Positions 45,201 to 58,791 of a stretch of DNA of 64,000 nt are shown here, in pieces. Each line of letters opens with the position of its first letter. The first letter of the stretch is position 1. This stretch comes from Varroa destructor (taxonomy: Eukaryota; Arthropoda; Arachnida; Mesostigmata; Varroidae). A program made the position numbers and the translations under genes. The stretch covers positions 38,230,614 through 38,294,613 of the forward strand of contig NW_019211458.1 of NCBI RefSeq assembly GCF_002443255.2. The letters are read 5' to 3'. The notes beneath the pieces are model-generated. The model made no database searches. It was not told where the DNA came from and worked only from the letters and a program-made list of their open reading frames with translations.

Positions 45201-48200
45201 AACCATCCAAAAATATCAAACATGGCAGAAAAATTGCCAGTTTCCAGTGGTTGAACTAGCTGTAGGAAGAAGTTGTCGTTTATCAATTTGAGCTGAAACA
45301 ATGTAATGACGGATCGTTTACAGGAAGCGGTATTTATACAGGAACGGTAGATGATTAGCGTAGATCTGTATCGCATATTGTATTAGATGGCATTGCGTTT
45401 ACCGTTGCACTTGAGCATGGATGCTTGGATCATTAAGATAAATTTCATTGTCCCTTGTTCTTCCAATACTTTTTATTCGAATACATATAAATATATAGAC
45501 AAGGATTCTTAGTTACCATATAACGTACATGGCGTTGTACAATTCAACTCGATAATCGCACCTTTCCTATTGAAAGACGCCGTTTGTTTTTTTACTAGTA
45601 GATCGTATGGACAACGAGCTGTCGAATTTTTTCTAGTGGAGTTACTTGTGCGAACAACAGCAAATAAGCGGGTGCGTCCATCTTTAAGGAGCGCAGGTAC
45701 AGCTTCAGCATATGACTGTAATAGTAATCTTCACCAGGACGTCGACGAGAGAAGACTATTTGAAGCACAAGTCCAGCATTTCAGAACGCCGAGCTGATTG
45801 GCTGTTGCAATTTTTTTCCACTAAATCCGCTTCCGCCCCTGGCCATGAACTTGCCGCCAGTCAATCATCATTACGGATTTGTACAGCTTCTGTTCGTATA
45901 CTGTGTTACGGGATACTGTGCCTCGTTGTCTAATAATATATCATCTTAACTGCTTATATGGTCAGGTGATGGCGTTTCAAGAACTTTCCATATTCATCCT
46001 TCGGAAAATGCTGCAAGTTTATGTGACGATTCGTGGAGCCTACAAGGCGGGAGATGCGTGGAGGGGGGGGGAGGAGGTTCGACCTGCTCACAGACGTAAT
46101 CTTATTTAAATGGTTCACCGAAATCGTAAAAAATAGAGAGTTAACTTTTACAAATTCTTTTGCCATACAGTTGAAACCCCCAAAATACACTGTACAGCTT
46201 GCTATGCACATGACTTTAGAGGCTGTTAACTAAGGGCCTGTTAGCTATTTATAACTGTGTTACCGCGTATTAGAACGTATCAGTGCAATCTACAGATTTG
46301 GCTTACAGTTATTTTTGCGCTTTAATTGTAGGAAACCCACCTCACTCTATCTGGCGGGTTATTGCACACGAAAATCAGCCAATGCAGCTGAGACATCTGT
46401 TGAAACATAAGTATACACCGTAAATGTGTGCCTATCACCCCTAATAACATTGCAAGGACAACGAGGAACAATTATTTCAGCAGAACGACCGGCGCGCTAT
46501 CATAACATAGCTGCTAGTCAGTACGCTACTAAATCTCTATCTGTCTGTTGATGGCCAAGCAAATAAGCAAACCGAATCGATACGAGCGCGTCAGTTTAAT
46601 GAAATGCGTTCGTTTGGGGGTAAAATACGTTTTTACAAATACACGGATTATGCGCTTAGCTTTCTTCGTATATAGTAACTATAGCCATTCATGGCAATTG
46701 ATAGCAACGCTCGCTCATTTCAGAAGTGCTTAGTCGAACCTCTTTTCTGGACCCACTTTGGTTGACGCTTCGGTACGCTTTCGCTGTGATTAACCTGACG
46801 TCGCCGATCGAGAGAAGAGAATATCACTCCAATCCATGGCTAATTTTTTGGCAAAAAGAATAACAAAAGGTTTCTGGATAAGACCTCGTTTGTTGTTGCC
46901 TTTTGGCGACCACAAAAAAGGGGGCGGGTGAGATTTATCGACTCCTCACAGACCTGAACCTCTAAAGGGCCTCGGCTAAGGAGCAGGGTGACCGAGCTAG
47001 CGGGCGGCCTGAAAGGTGCGACAGGGACCTAACAGATTAACTAACGCACGCTAAAGCTGCTTGAACGTGGTAACATGGTGGCGGATCTCGGATCAAGTTT
47101 TGCAAGCCAAAGATGGCCAGCAGCGGCAGCGAATTGACGTTAAGACACGTTCGAAGAAACCGTTAGTTAAATTAAGCGGTGATGCTAGGCGCCGTGGCAG
47201 GCCGGATGTTAGAGCCTGCGCGTGTTGATGCGGCAGTGGTAGCTTTGTAGATAGAGCACGATTCGTGGTATCCTCATCGAAGGGATAGGACGGGCTGGAC
47301 TAGGTAATAAATGCGGGGGTGAAAAATTGATGGTGTCTTTAACTATAGGTTTATTTGTGACGGTTCAATGAATCGACGTTGACATCAACACGATGCTCTT
47401 CGTCATATCGTTCGTATGCATTTGTGTATTTGGCTTCAAAGGGTAAAAGAGGTCGGAGGTAAGACACGCTTTGACTCCGTTAGGTAGAGTATTAGGATTA
47501 AATTATACAGCTTTTATGATTAATTAGAAAAGCAATAAAGATACGTTCGAAAGTGATTTTTCAACGATGACCAGATCAGGCCAAGGTAATTGAGATTAAG
47601 GTCGTAAATGCTTACTTTCACTCAGACTTAGGCCTCAAACTCATCATAGTACAGAAACAGTCGAGGCATCTGTTGCGCAATGCAGCCTAAGTCAGTCTAG
47701 TTTAAGAACTAGCAGCGTATGACCTTACAATGGCATCGGCACTAGCTGCATCAGCGTTCGGTACAACTGGTTCGATTAAAATTAAAAATTCGCAATATTT
47801 CCTTGAAAATAAGAGAAAAGGGCTAGCTTGGTAGTCAGTATTTGCAAATGTCGTTCATTCGCTAAAGAAATCCTACTTTAGATATAGCGCTTGAAGCGTC
47901 TCAAGTTTTTATCCGAATAAAGTGGACTTTCACTGAAGACACTAAGGTCCAAAAAGAGCCCGGATGTCGCTTCTGCTGCTGACTTATTCCCCGCTTCCTT
48001 TTTTTCCCTGTACTGTATCAGCTTTCGACTTCGCTCAGTGTACAAACAGCCGCTCGAAGAGATTTACGTCTTTTCATTCGTACTATAACGCGAATAGGTC
48101 TAAGAGTATTGTACGGGCAAGGGTCTTGTCTAAAGTCATGGGCTCTGTAGGGCAACTGCGACGAAGGTTTACGATGTTTGTATAACCAATGTACAAACAT

Positions 48201-48817
48201 GCATGGGCAGAAAATAACTGTGGAAACGAACGCTGCTCTTCTCGATAAAGTCAATTGTTAAGTCGCTTGCAAACGATTCCTTTTTTAGTGTTTTGCAACA
48301 CAAAAAAATATTGTCGTATGTAAATCCGCTTCGGAGGCTCAAGCCTAACTTGAGATATTGTTAAAACAAACAACATAAAGCTCATTTTTTATTCGTTATT
48401 AACGATTGAAAGATTCTTGTACGGAAATCAGTTAAGGTATTGGATAAATATGGAGATATTCACACACTATGCTTTATTTCACATGCAGTATAAGTATCCG
48501 TAAGATAACGGAAATGTATGAACCGTCCTAGTTCTTCATTCCTCTCCGTAACTGGTTTGCAAAATACAGCGGCAGTTGAATTTTTACTTTCCACACAGAA
48601 CACTTTGTTTTCGGTCGTGACGCAGCCAACTACCCGAAAATGGATGCGGATTAAACCAGCAGACGTACATCGAATCGTATAAATTAGCAGACGCTCCTCC
48701 GTAATCAATTAAAATAATTTATTGTTATAGTTTAGGTGTAGTCGGTGTGCATCCACGACCCTCAATTGTTTAAAATTGCACACACACAGAGAAATTTAAT
48801 GTTACCATTTATAGGGA
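42270..48817. other. No supported gene; CpG-richer island at about 42.9-43.9 kb
   Basis: Most of this is AT-leaning and closed in all frames. The 42.9-43.9 kb portion is richer in CG dinucleotides and has several frames open for 60-90 codons on both strands, which suggests a promoter or untranslated exon rather than one clear coding frame. A second, smaller GC-richer patch lies near 47.0-47.25 kb. Confidence 0.35.
43659..43889 (+). CDS. Unassigned open frame, 76 codons, good start context
   Basis: ATG within GGAGGCCATGGC, a strong translation-start context, with GATATAAAGG about 15-25 bases upstream. The peptide is hydrophilic, starts MAKRFSMDRDQ and is rich in Arg, Lys and Asn, with SRKKNRGRTK in the middle. 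No family recognised. GTAGGC at about 43710 could be a donor, which would make this only a first exon. Low support overall. Confidence 0.15.
   Translation: MAKRFSMDRDQLSSTNGGRQAIEEANDLATLYSSNSRKKNRGRTKFAEIECNRQRRVDASVAGPPKLPGTKREGTR

Positions 48818-48864
<47 letters not shown>
48818..48864. repeat. (CT)n microsatellite
   Basis: CT dinucleotide repeat of about 47 bases with one TTT interruption. On the minus strand this is (GA)n, the type of site bound by GAGA-factor-like proteins in arthropods, but no promoter context is visible. Confidence 0.92.
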
Positions 48865-48869
48865 AGCTC

Positions 48870-49940
48870 AACACTGATGACGTTTGGCGTTCTGATAAAT
48901 AACAAACCCCTTTATACGTGCGGGTGATTTGTACCCTAGATAGGAAGATTCGTATTGAAAACTTACTATTACGAGAACGACTAAGCAACATCCAAGCAAG
49001 CTTTTCGAGTTTTATGTTTGGTACTGCCGTAAGGCATTATACTTCAGGCCGACTTTGAGCATTCACAATCAACCCAGAATATCTGGAAAGAGGGCATACT
49101 TTGCCCATGTGCCTCCTTCCTACCAGCCTATACGGCGACTGCACAGCACGAACTAAAGTCACGAGTGCCGACCAACTTGCCGAGGCCGGTGCCGGCGGCC
49201 GCTTAGCCTACACTGAAAAGAACCCGGCAACGTTGTCATCAAACGACGTCTCTTTTCAAGCTGCGAACTCCCATCAGATAGCGTTTTGCACATCCTAAAA
49301 GAAATGATGTACGGGTTTCACTTCGACGACGTTCCTGCAGGTACTCATGGTTAAGTGTTCATTCTACAGAGCGGCAATGTTATTTAGAGGATGAGGAAGA
49401 GGAAATTTTTCTTAAGTCTATTGATCCAGGGAGGATTAGCCAGTTTTTGCTGTTGTATTATTCGACCCTAGAGTGATCTATCAAAACAGGAAATCGTCTC
49501 TTTTCATCGCACAATAATCGAAATTTATTATGGCATACTAAAGAACATTTCGGTGTTTATTTTCTATTTAATTACGTAGACCAATACGGTCAGTGTTCGA
49601 TATCTTTCCAAAACCATTAGAGACCAAATATTCAGCCGCGGCTCCCTTGCTTCAGTTTACTATTTGACCTGCATCGGCCGAATGAAGACTCTTGCTTTCG
49701 TTTAAAGTTCAATTGGCGATTATATAAATAGCAAAGAAGAACCCCTGACAAGCCGAGAGGAATCAGTTCGGTCGACTTAAGAAGTCTCTTCGTTAACGAT
49801 TTCAACGGTTTTCGCCAGATGGAACGTCGCCCAGTACTTACAAAAAGAATCTCAACGAAAGCTGAATAGAGAAGCTTCTCAATTAGCAGACTCTACGAAA
49901 CAAGATACCCTTTAACCTATGTCGCTTTTGATGAAAAATT
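48870..49940. other. Noncoding gap between two microsatellites
   Basis: No frame longer than about 65 codons and no recognisable exon, RNA or transposon. Confidence 0.4.
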
Positions 49941-49942
49941 TG

Positions 49943-49966
49943 TATATATATATATATATATATATA

Positions 49967-50002
<36 letters not shown>
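49943..50002. repeat. (TA)n microsatellite, about 60 bases
   Basis: Alternating T and A with one C interruption near 49968. It is the longest simple repeat in the window. Confidence 0.93.
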
Positions 50003-50007
<5 letters not shown>

Positions 50008-50640
50008 AATACAACTGGGTAACGCACCAAAAATGTAACCAAATCTCGTTCAATATGTAAACATGAAAACCAAATCACCCAACACTAATACCAATCGAGA
50101 ATTTTACTATTACTGAGAAAGATTATCTGGCTGACGAGACTGAAAAGCGTCCGAAACATTTGGTTCCCATTAACAAGGCATACATACTAACGAGCACGCT
50201 GGCGCGTCACCCCTTTACCTGTTTGCAACGAAGTTAAGCAAATTGAATCAGACTTCCTTTAATCGTGTATCAATGGGTCATCGGTTCATACTCTATACAG
50301 AATTAATTAATTATGGCACCCACTTCGCATTGTTCTAACAGATAGGCCTCAGTATATCGATATTCATGTCGACAGGCACGTCGCTCCTTAAACGTCCCCT
50401 ATTTTTCTTCGTCTCTCCTTAGCTTTCCACGATTTTTTTCCCGCCTCACGTTCACCGGAGCCTTCGAATGCATACGACTATGCAGTACTTAAATAATTAT
50501 ATACCATCGACGTCGGCGTTCACACAGAGCTGACCGTCATAACAACGTCTGAAAAAATAGCATTCCGCGTTCTATTTGTTCATGTAGTTTGTAGACGCAC
50601 ACGGACGATCAGCATTTTTGCTTCTCTTTTTGCAAAATGT

Positions 50641-50677
50641 TTGCCTGGCCTATCTGGTCATTATGACCAGGCGGCAA
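50641..50677. repeat. Nested dyad symmetry with alternative pairings
   Basis: CTGGTCAT (50654-50661) and ATGACCAG (50663-50670) flank a single T. They are enclosed by TTGCC (50641-50645) and GGCAA (50673-50677). Alternatively GCCTGG (50643-50648) can pair with CCAGGC (50667-50672). The perfect 17-base palindrome could be a site for a dimeric DNA-binding protein. Confidence 0.6.
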
Positions 50678-50797
50678 TTTCTCCATAACTAATGACTGTG
50701 AATTAAATTGAATTATTCGGTGAGCAGTAGGCCAGGCTTGGCCATGTCACGAGACGTGAAGGCGTGAGAAGAACACGAGTAGACAGAAGAACCGCGA

Positions 50798-50825
50798 CCG
50801 AAGGGACTTGAATAGGTCCCTTCGG
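50798..50825. repeat. Perfect 10-bp hairpin, 8-base loop
   Basis: CCGAAGGGAC (50798-50807) pairs with GTCCCTTCGG (50816-50825) around TTGAATAG. It is GC-rich and lies about 130 bases after another dyad. There is no T run, and this is eukaryotic DNA, so it is not a bacterial terminator. Confidence 0.7.
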
Positions 50826-53800
50826 CCGCAGGAAGGGTGCCTACATCGTATAGAATCTGTGAAACGCCGTAGAAACCACTCCTAGATAGAGGAACAGAAA
50901 CAAATCAGTCGCTTATATCACACAATACCAAGTTACAAGCGTACGTAGCTGTTTTTAGACATAGCCATTGCTCTTCTAGCTGACGGAGTTCACATGATCT
51001 CATTTCGAGCCAGCGTGAGTTGTACACTTCAGTGAAACTAGAACTGAGATCGGCCTGTCCTATTCTATGGAACAGTATAAAAAACATTATTGAAGTATTC
51101 ATGCTACGTGTAAAGCGAGGTCAATCGTAATGCACGTAAGGCACGCAACAGGCGTCGACAGAAGCCTAAACAAAGTTAACTAGAATTACTACCGTAATCC
51201 AGATAGGCTGTCGCTATGGCAGTGGTCGTCGTCCGTGATTGCGTTCCTGTGACGCTCACACCGCAAGCCGACACGGCTCTGATCCAGGCCGCGACCAGCT
51301 CAACAGGAGGAGGGGGTGGCTGCTTCTTAATGGCAGCAGCAGTGTTTCGTAGCCGGTGATCATACTTATGCGAATTGATCGGTCGAGTTGTACGACTGTC
51401 TTTCTCTCGTGCTTTCCATGGCACCTTGTGCTCCGCTGACTCGGCGTAAAAAATAAACTAACCAAAGGAAAAAAAAAAGATTGTTCATCGTACACAAATG
51501 CGCTGCAGATTTCGTTTGTCAATCAGAAACGATGTGCGTACCGAAGGAAGTCGCGTCTGATGATTGCTAGAAAAATCTGACGGTAATAATGCACGTTACT
51601 GAAGCCGCTTGGACAGAGTAAAAGTTGTATTCTGTTAGTTCAAGATTCACCAATGCAATACCCTGTAGCTAACGAGCAAAAGATGACGCCGACGGAAAGG
51701 CGGAGGCAATTTCTAGCTAGCGTCGTGATGGCCTGTGAAGCGGTTCTGGTGCCGCTAACGCCGAAAGTAACAGTGACTATCAAGATATGATCTACGCTTA
51801 TTGCGGAGGAGAGTCGGCTAGAGATATAGCTTAAATCGGCAGTCAGTATGATTAAAGCTTTAATGACAAATTCGCTTCATTATAGATTGAAAGTTATCGA
51901 TGATAACAAATTGCAAAACGGTGGGTCATAGCAGGCCGATAGCGGAGAGAAACAACCGGAAAAAAAAAGCAACAAATATAGAAACGTTCACGGTAGTGGA
52001 CGTCCCCGTTACGCTGACGAGAGCTCCATAACGATAATAGATCGCACTGTTCTCAACAGTGCACTGTGTAGGAAAATCAATTGGCGGTCATGCTTACAAA
52101 AATACATACAGTCTTTATTGTTTGCACATTATTGTAGTACAGGACATCTTGTTTATTTGTACAAGGTGTTTGTGTAGTTGGAACAAAAACTGTAGAAGAA
52201 AAGCTTAATTTGTCAGGCTGCGAATAACTTATTTCTCGTACGGTACAAAGCAGCGGTGTTATCGAGAACGAGCTACGCTATCGATAACAGATTTTAGGAC
52301 ATTCGTTTAATACGAACAGAAATAGACGAAAATCTAAGGACACAAAATCCACTACGCTGAATTGTCTCCAAGGCAGGCCTCATGTTCTGTTAAATGAACA
52401 CTTTTAGTATGTACTTAGAGCGAAGTGAGTCATGTATTAGATAGGTACAGATATAGCATTTATATAATAATGATTGTTATAATTGTTATCATACGGATGC
52501 GACGAATGATACTATGCGGAACGTATTCTGTAGCAGTTTCACTTTCGCACCCTTTATCAGGAGAGGAGCTCATAAGAACGACGGCCGAAGTCAATAACAA
52601 CAATAATACTATAAAAATCATATTCATATCTACGCTGATCACGGTCGTCGGATGCAGAGCAAGCTGTCGAAACCGGACACGATAATAGGGCGCTCTTCTG
52701 GCGCCTTCAGTAACACAGAAGTCGAACAGGACGAAGTAGGCCGTGACCACAACGACGACGAAGGTGATAAACGCGAGGCTTGCCAACTAGTTCAATGGGC
52801 AGACTTGGGTAGCTATTGCTGTGGCCGCTCGCTCTTTCAAAGGGGTCGCTAACAAGATTTGTTGTCAGCGGCAGCAGAAGCTATGGCAGCACCTGGTAAT
52901 AACTGTCATGACTAGCTGTCGTGGCCGCGGTAATAATTATATTCCTAGTGGCGCCGACGTTCATCTAGTGGGTCTGCTTCCATTAATACCAAATTCTAAT
53001 CCTTTTAACCAGCACAATTACCATGGAACAGGAGGGGGAAAAGGGGACAGAGCTTCTATCGACAGAGAAGGAAGGAACCCAAGGGGACGCTAACCAACTC
53101 CACGACACAATACGCATATGCGTAGTACTCTGAATGTGCCTGTATAAACGTATACGAAGGTGCATAGACACGTTAAACGCTGATCGTACTGATGTGTCGA
53201 GTCTGCTCCCGAAACGCTGTACAGTAAGTCGGATCGGTCAGGCAACGTCATTGTTATCGTTCGCACGCTCTCGCACTCGGATACACGGATGTCTACGTTG
53301 ACAGATAAGCCTACTTGCCTGCTACTACCTCGTAAACGTATCAGTTAGGTGGGCATGAATAGTCGACAATCGGTGTTGACTTAATGGCTATTGTCTTGCA
53401 ATAAAAAAATTAATTTCTAACGCGTTTCCGTATCGTGGCACACCAGAGCATCCTCCAGCTATGGAGTCGATCGGCGTATCGCGTCTTTGCCCTATGCCAT
53501 CAGCGATAGTAGAACAGACTGCTGGAAAAGCCGTTAAGAAATCGAAATTACGTATAACAGTACGTGCCGCTGGAAACTCAAATCGGCATACATGTACTTC
53601 AAATTTGCCCTTCTCCAAATTACCGCTATCAGTAGCGGAGACTCGGTAGTAATGCTCGGAAGCATCCAGATATCCTGGGCAATAATAATTATAGTCATTT
53701 TTTTTCTTCCACTTGTTGCCGCTACTTAGATAATTGGAAGCTAATTAGAAGAATCGAGCTGGCAGCATAACTCCATATATAGATATACACTAAAAGACGA

Positions 53801-54890
53801 TCTGCTGCCATTCCATTTCTGGATATTGTTTTCTATGCGTATACGTGCGTCCACTATATCGGGTTGTGGCGTGATAGAAGTTTCTGATTCGAACCGTTTG
53901 TTTTATATATGTACAGTGTACGTAAGCTAAACTTGGACCAATTTTGGCGGGCATGTGTTCTTCGAATGGGCACTCAGAGAAAAGCAGTTGTTTTTCGTGT
54001 AAAACCACAAACTGATCATGTCAGGAAAACAAAAGATCCAACACTGGAAAATGGCCGACGATCAACCCTTTGTAGTATTTTGACGTTCTTGGGAGGAACC
54101 TTCATTAAGAACGTAAACTCTTCTTGATTAACCGAAAATGCTCGTCAGCCTACCTACAGCTTTCGTAGAGTCCCGAAAAAGATGAATTTTGTCGATACTT
54201 ATCCCAGACATTCTATCTATACATGTTTGTGCGAGAAGTAGTCCTGACTGAGCGGAAGATATGCGCAAAACAGTAATGTTAGCAGTCAGATATAAATTGG
54301 GGAAATTGGACGGCAACGGTGATACAAAAGATGTCTAAGCGATATTTTCTGGTCTTCGCCGCTTTGTTGTTCTAGCTAATGCTACATTTCCTATTACTGC
54401 TAGTAGTGTTACTGCTTCGGCTAGTTATGCCAGTTCTTCTGCCAGTAGCATTGTCCTCCAAAATTCAACCCTCGTTTATCTCACATGTGACTCGTCTACC
54501 TGGGCCAGTTAGGCGAACAATATGACAGCTCATTCTCTATTAGCGGCTTAGTCTGAAGAACTGCTGCCAACATTGTCAAATATTATCAGGCTATAGCGGA
54601 ACATTAGATAGAATAATACCGTTTGGAAGATACATTTGCATTACCTCCTTTTACGTTGAAGAAACCGTTTTCATTCTTGCAACAGTTCTGGTTAACAGCA
54701 GCAGTATAGCTTTTCTTCATTGTTTGTAGGAAATAATCTTTATTGGTCAGCATCTACTGGTATCGTTATAAATTCGTAATACCGGCTAGGTGGCGCTTCT
54801 GTTTGTTTACGACGGAGCTTAGCTGCTGCCCGCTGGCCACCGTCAATATGTCAGAATGTCGATTTGAGAACTGATCAAGGTAACATGACA

Positions 54891-54906
54891 CAACAACAAC
54901 AACAAC
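54891..54906. repeat. (CAA)n microsatellite
   Basis: About five ACA/CAA triplets at the edge of a CpG-richer patch that continues to about 55.4 kb. Confidence 0.85.
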
Positions 54907-55287
54907 GATTATTTGGAATCGCGTTTTTACACCGTGGCTTCTTTTTCGCCGCCGCCGTCGTCTAATTCAGCTTGTACTGTTTGTGCTGACGCTGTCGTCC
55001 CCGCTGCCTTGATAGCAAGTGGTGTAGATGGCTGTTGTCACTGGTGCCGCTTGTCCAATTACCGAACGAACGAACGACCTTGCGCTATCCTAGCATGGCC
55101 ACTAGGTGCGATAGTAAGCAGCTGTACCCCTGTAACCCTTGTCGCATGCGACATGGCGGGAAACATCGAACAGACAGCGCTCCCGGAGGAACGACACACA
55201 GATAGACGATGAAGTGTTGATGGGGGGAAATCAGCGTCCAGGTGTTATCCTTTGTCCTGCTTGTGCTGCCGTTCTCGCTGGGGTAGT

Positions 55288-55305
55288 TGCTGCTGCTGCT
55301 GCTGC
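55288..55305. repeat. (TGC)n microsatellite
   Basis: Six consecutive TGC triplets. In one plus frame this reads as an alanine run, but that frame has no recognisable protein. Confidence 0.85.
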
Positions 55306-57632
55306 TTCTGTCGTCTTCGTTGGAAGCCGTCGTCCAACTGATAGTTGCAGGGGCGATAATAGTTGACGTTACCGATTTTCTGACTATGCGAAGTCACCAC
55401 ATTTAGGTAACATTGGAAATGTTGCTAGTGTTATTCAGTAAGGGCAGTAGGTACATTTGACGTCACCTATCGGCAGTGCCATCATTCGGTGATACTCAAG
55501 GCGTTCAAATGGTCACTTATGATAGCTAAAGACAGATCGTGTTAAAGCAGACTATTGTCAAATTATACCAAGTCAGTTTGTGTTTAGAGAATGCCTAACC
55601 CGCCACTTGTTATTAAGTACCTTTCTACGATTATAGCAACGCATCATTTTCGTGTATATCGCACTATTTCGAATACGAACAGGCTTTTTTTTCTAACGTG
55701 CAACTTGCAAACGTATGCTGGTTCCATTTTTCTATCATGTACAGCTAGGTAACTTCATTATTCAGTGCACAATTTATGCCCTGACCTGAATTTGAAATTT
55801 TCAACGTGAAAATTGTACAAATTTATTTTTTGACGAGAGCTATTCCTTATCGAATTTTTGCGTGGCACCAAACCGCTTCCGAGACATCCTGACCGAATGT
55901 ATATACAGACCTAGTTCGATTAGAAAAGTATAATACATATGTATTATTTAGCCCACTGTATTATGTTACTCTAAGACTATGCTGACAACATAGGGAGCTA
56001 AATGTAAACAAACGAGCAAGGGCTTATTGAAGCTGAGTTCAATTATTGTCATAGGGTTTTTCTATTTTTTATGACGTTCACCATCCATTTTCGCTAGAAT
56101 TTCTAAGCCAAGGGACAATTGCAGCTTCGATGAAGTCTAGCTTTGCGGGAAATCAGATTCACAACAACAATGGCTATTTGTTCGCTCGAACGGAGCATAG
56201 AGCAATAACTGCCGCCGCCGTCGAACTGTTTGTTATTTTCTCAATAGCCATTAACGACTGGCGTAGCGGGCACACATTAGATTTTCACAATGTCGGCCGT
56301 GGAGGAACAATGAAAACGACATTAAACGTTGAAGCTGATAATGGTGACGATTTTTTTTTTTTTTGGCGTACGTATTTATATACTAGTAATTGAACAATTT
56401 GTCGAAAGATATCTAGAGCACTATGGAATAAGTAGCTAAGATCTATTTCTCAAAATTTTCTTTTTCTATCTCTTGTTATGCTTTTAAAGCAGCGTTGTAT
56501 TCTTATAAGTTGTTAAGCCGCGCGAAAAATATTGTCCATTTATTTCGGTTATCTACACAGCGGCAACATAGGCGAAGCAAAATGAACCCATCGAATTGCA
56601 CCGCATTGTTGGGGTACGAGGGGGCTGTAAAACGCTTGAGCTGATTAACTAAGACGAGCTAAGATAACGTCCGATTCGTACTCTTGATTTTTTTTCTATA
56701 AAAGTGTGTTAATCGGCTGTGATTTGTGTTGTCTAATAGAAAAAAAAAAACGGTCTTTCTTCCTAATTATATCTTAGTACAATGGCCGAGCATTTTAACT
56801 AATCTAAACTGTTTCGGTAAATACATGTATATATATAGTCGCGATAGGCTGGATAGGCCGATTTGTCGAATATCTAAATACAGACGGGCATTTTATGCTA
56901 TTATATTGACATAAGGCTTCGATGATGATGTTTAGACTGGACAGCGATAAGCTACTGACGAACTATCAAATATCAATAGCGTCAAAGTTCAATGCGGTTT
57001 ATATAGCCCCAATATGCCTTCGAGTTAGAGGGGCGCAAGATAAAGTCAAACTGGGTGCTAAGACAAGGTAAGCAGCGCTATGGATAAAATAGAGATCTTC
57101 GAAATGTCAATCCGTATCTCCAGCACCACGGATCCAGCGTTCACAGTGTACGCTGTGTCGAATGAGAAAAACGAGAAGGGTTAGATTTGTCCATTTGGCT
57201 GAATCGAAAGCTGTCATGGTCCGTTGTTGCCCAGTCTTCAAAACTTCTGAACCATAGGTAAAAGTTCAGCGTAAGTTTCTGCGCAAAGACTATGCACATT
57301 TGAGTAAGAAAGGTTAACTTAATTAAGCAGTAATTTTATTCCTTTCATAGACTATACTCATAACGCTTAAAATTTTTCGTTTTTATACAGGCAGTGTATC
57401 ATTGTAGTGTTACAACATCACAGGTAGCAGCTATTGGCGCTAACTCGAAGGAAACTTTATATAGAAGTATTTCGTTGTTGTAGTCGTAAAAGTAATTGTA
57501 ATGCCAAGAAGAGTAACGTTGCCAAAACACTGATAACTTTTCGTTGGCTGGCCCAGCCCATTGCCCCAAAAAAGAGAGTCACTACGACAATATGACGACA
57601 ACGATTACGGCTTCAATGAATCCATCCAAGAG

Positions 57633-57688
57633 ACGAACGAACGAACGTAGAAATTGATGACGTGCCGGCTGACTGACTGACTGACTGA
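57633..57688. repeat. Two tetranucleotide runs, (GAAC)n and (CTGA)n
   Basis: GACGAACGAACGAACG at about 57633-57647 and GCTGACTGACTGACTGA at about 57668-57688, about 20 bases apart. Confidence 0.85.
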
Positions 57689-58628
57689 TAAACATTTGAA
57701 TGCTAAGTGATAATTTTTGTTTTGTTGATAATTCTCCTCTCTGTTCTTCGTCTTATGCTCTTTCGTAACATATTGTTTCGATCTCGACGCAAGCATAGCT
57801 GAAATCGATACGAGTTTCTGATATCGTACTATCAAACATTGTCATCTGTCTGATAACATCTGTGTTCTCTATAGGACAGCGCTATATGATGGCCTACCAA
57901 TGCCCTAACACTTGACGTTTCATGTCGTTAAGCATTCGCTGTCTGGCTTAGTCAGGGCACTTGAGCAGTTCTGCGAACCTGTAGATCTTTACGTGCATTA
58001 GCTTGCCCGAGCTTAAACCATTATAATTATTATTATATAGGTAGATAGATTGATTGTTTCTATTCTTGTGCTCCAATCGATCAAAAGCGTAAATAGCACA
58101 AATAAACTTGCAGCTTTCACACTCTGATAGAGCGCAATGCTAGCTGGGTCGAGGATGTTGCCCCCTTTGTGAAGCTAGCGTTACCTTTTCTAGAGTAGAA
58201 AAACATATTCTTTTTTTTTTTGCAAAAGAAGACTAAATGCGAACGTTTGCGTCAGCTCTAATATAATCGATCCTGTCAGTACTTTCAAACCATCATCGTT
58301 GCTCCCGCTTCCTTACTGGCCCGTCCGTTAGTTTTCATTATAATTCTGCTACTGGAGAAAAAATTAATTAACTGTCGAAGGAGCACTAGCAGCTCTAATT
58401 CGGCCCCTTACTTCTACTAAAATTACGCTGGAAAAACCACCTAATTCGTTTGCATCCGCTAACTATTTATCTCTTTAACTAATATCTTACTTTCAATTAT
58501 AACATATAGTGATTTTTATATTGAGACTGTTTTAGAGGAAAAATCGTAGTGTAGATGAACTTCATCTAATTATCCTTGTCAATTGGGTTTTCTAGCTTAT
58601 TTTACGAACTATACTGATATAGTAGCAT

Positions 58629-58658
58629 AGACATACCTAGACATACCTAGACATACCT
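58629..58658. repeat. Ten-base tandem repeat, three perfect copies
   Basis: AGACATACCT repeated three times without change. ACATAC also recurs downstream of the hairpin at 58.75-58.79 kb. Confidence 0.9.
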
Positions 58659-58750
58659 ACAATTGCCTTAAATCAAAGCTTGGAAATTGTGAGCGTTCTA
58701 GTGTTAGTTAATGCTCTGGAACCATCTAACGACTTGCAACATGATGATGA

Positions 58751-58791
58751 TCTTTTCGCTAATCCAGCCCACAACTGGGTTAGCGAAAAGA
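58751..58791 (+). repeat. Strong 17-bp stem-loop with a 7-base loop
   Basis: TCTTTTCGCTAATCCAG (58751-58767) and CTGGGTTAGCGAAAAGA (58775-58791) pair along their full length around CCCACAA. The single mismatch would be a U-G wobble in plus-strand RNA. It lies in a short open frame (58680-58937) with no known domain. It is too short for a typical microRNA precursor and does not match the histone or iron-response stem-loops. Confidence 0.75.

Noticed and set aside
50798..50825. Hairpin read as a bacterial-type terminator
   Set aside because: There is no T tract and the window is clearly eukaryotic, with spliced genes.
52460..52786. 108-codon minus-strand frame with two hydrophobic stretches
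   Set aside because: The hydrophobic parts come from AT-rich simple sequence (ATA/ATT and GTT/GTC-like codons). No family match.
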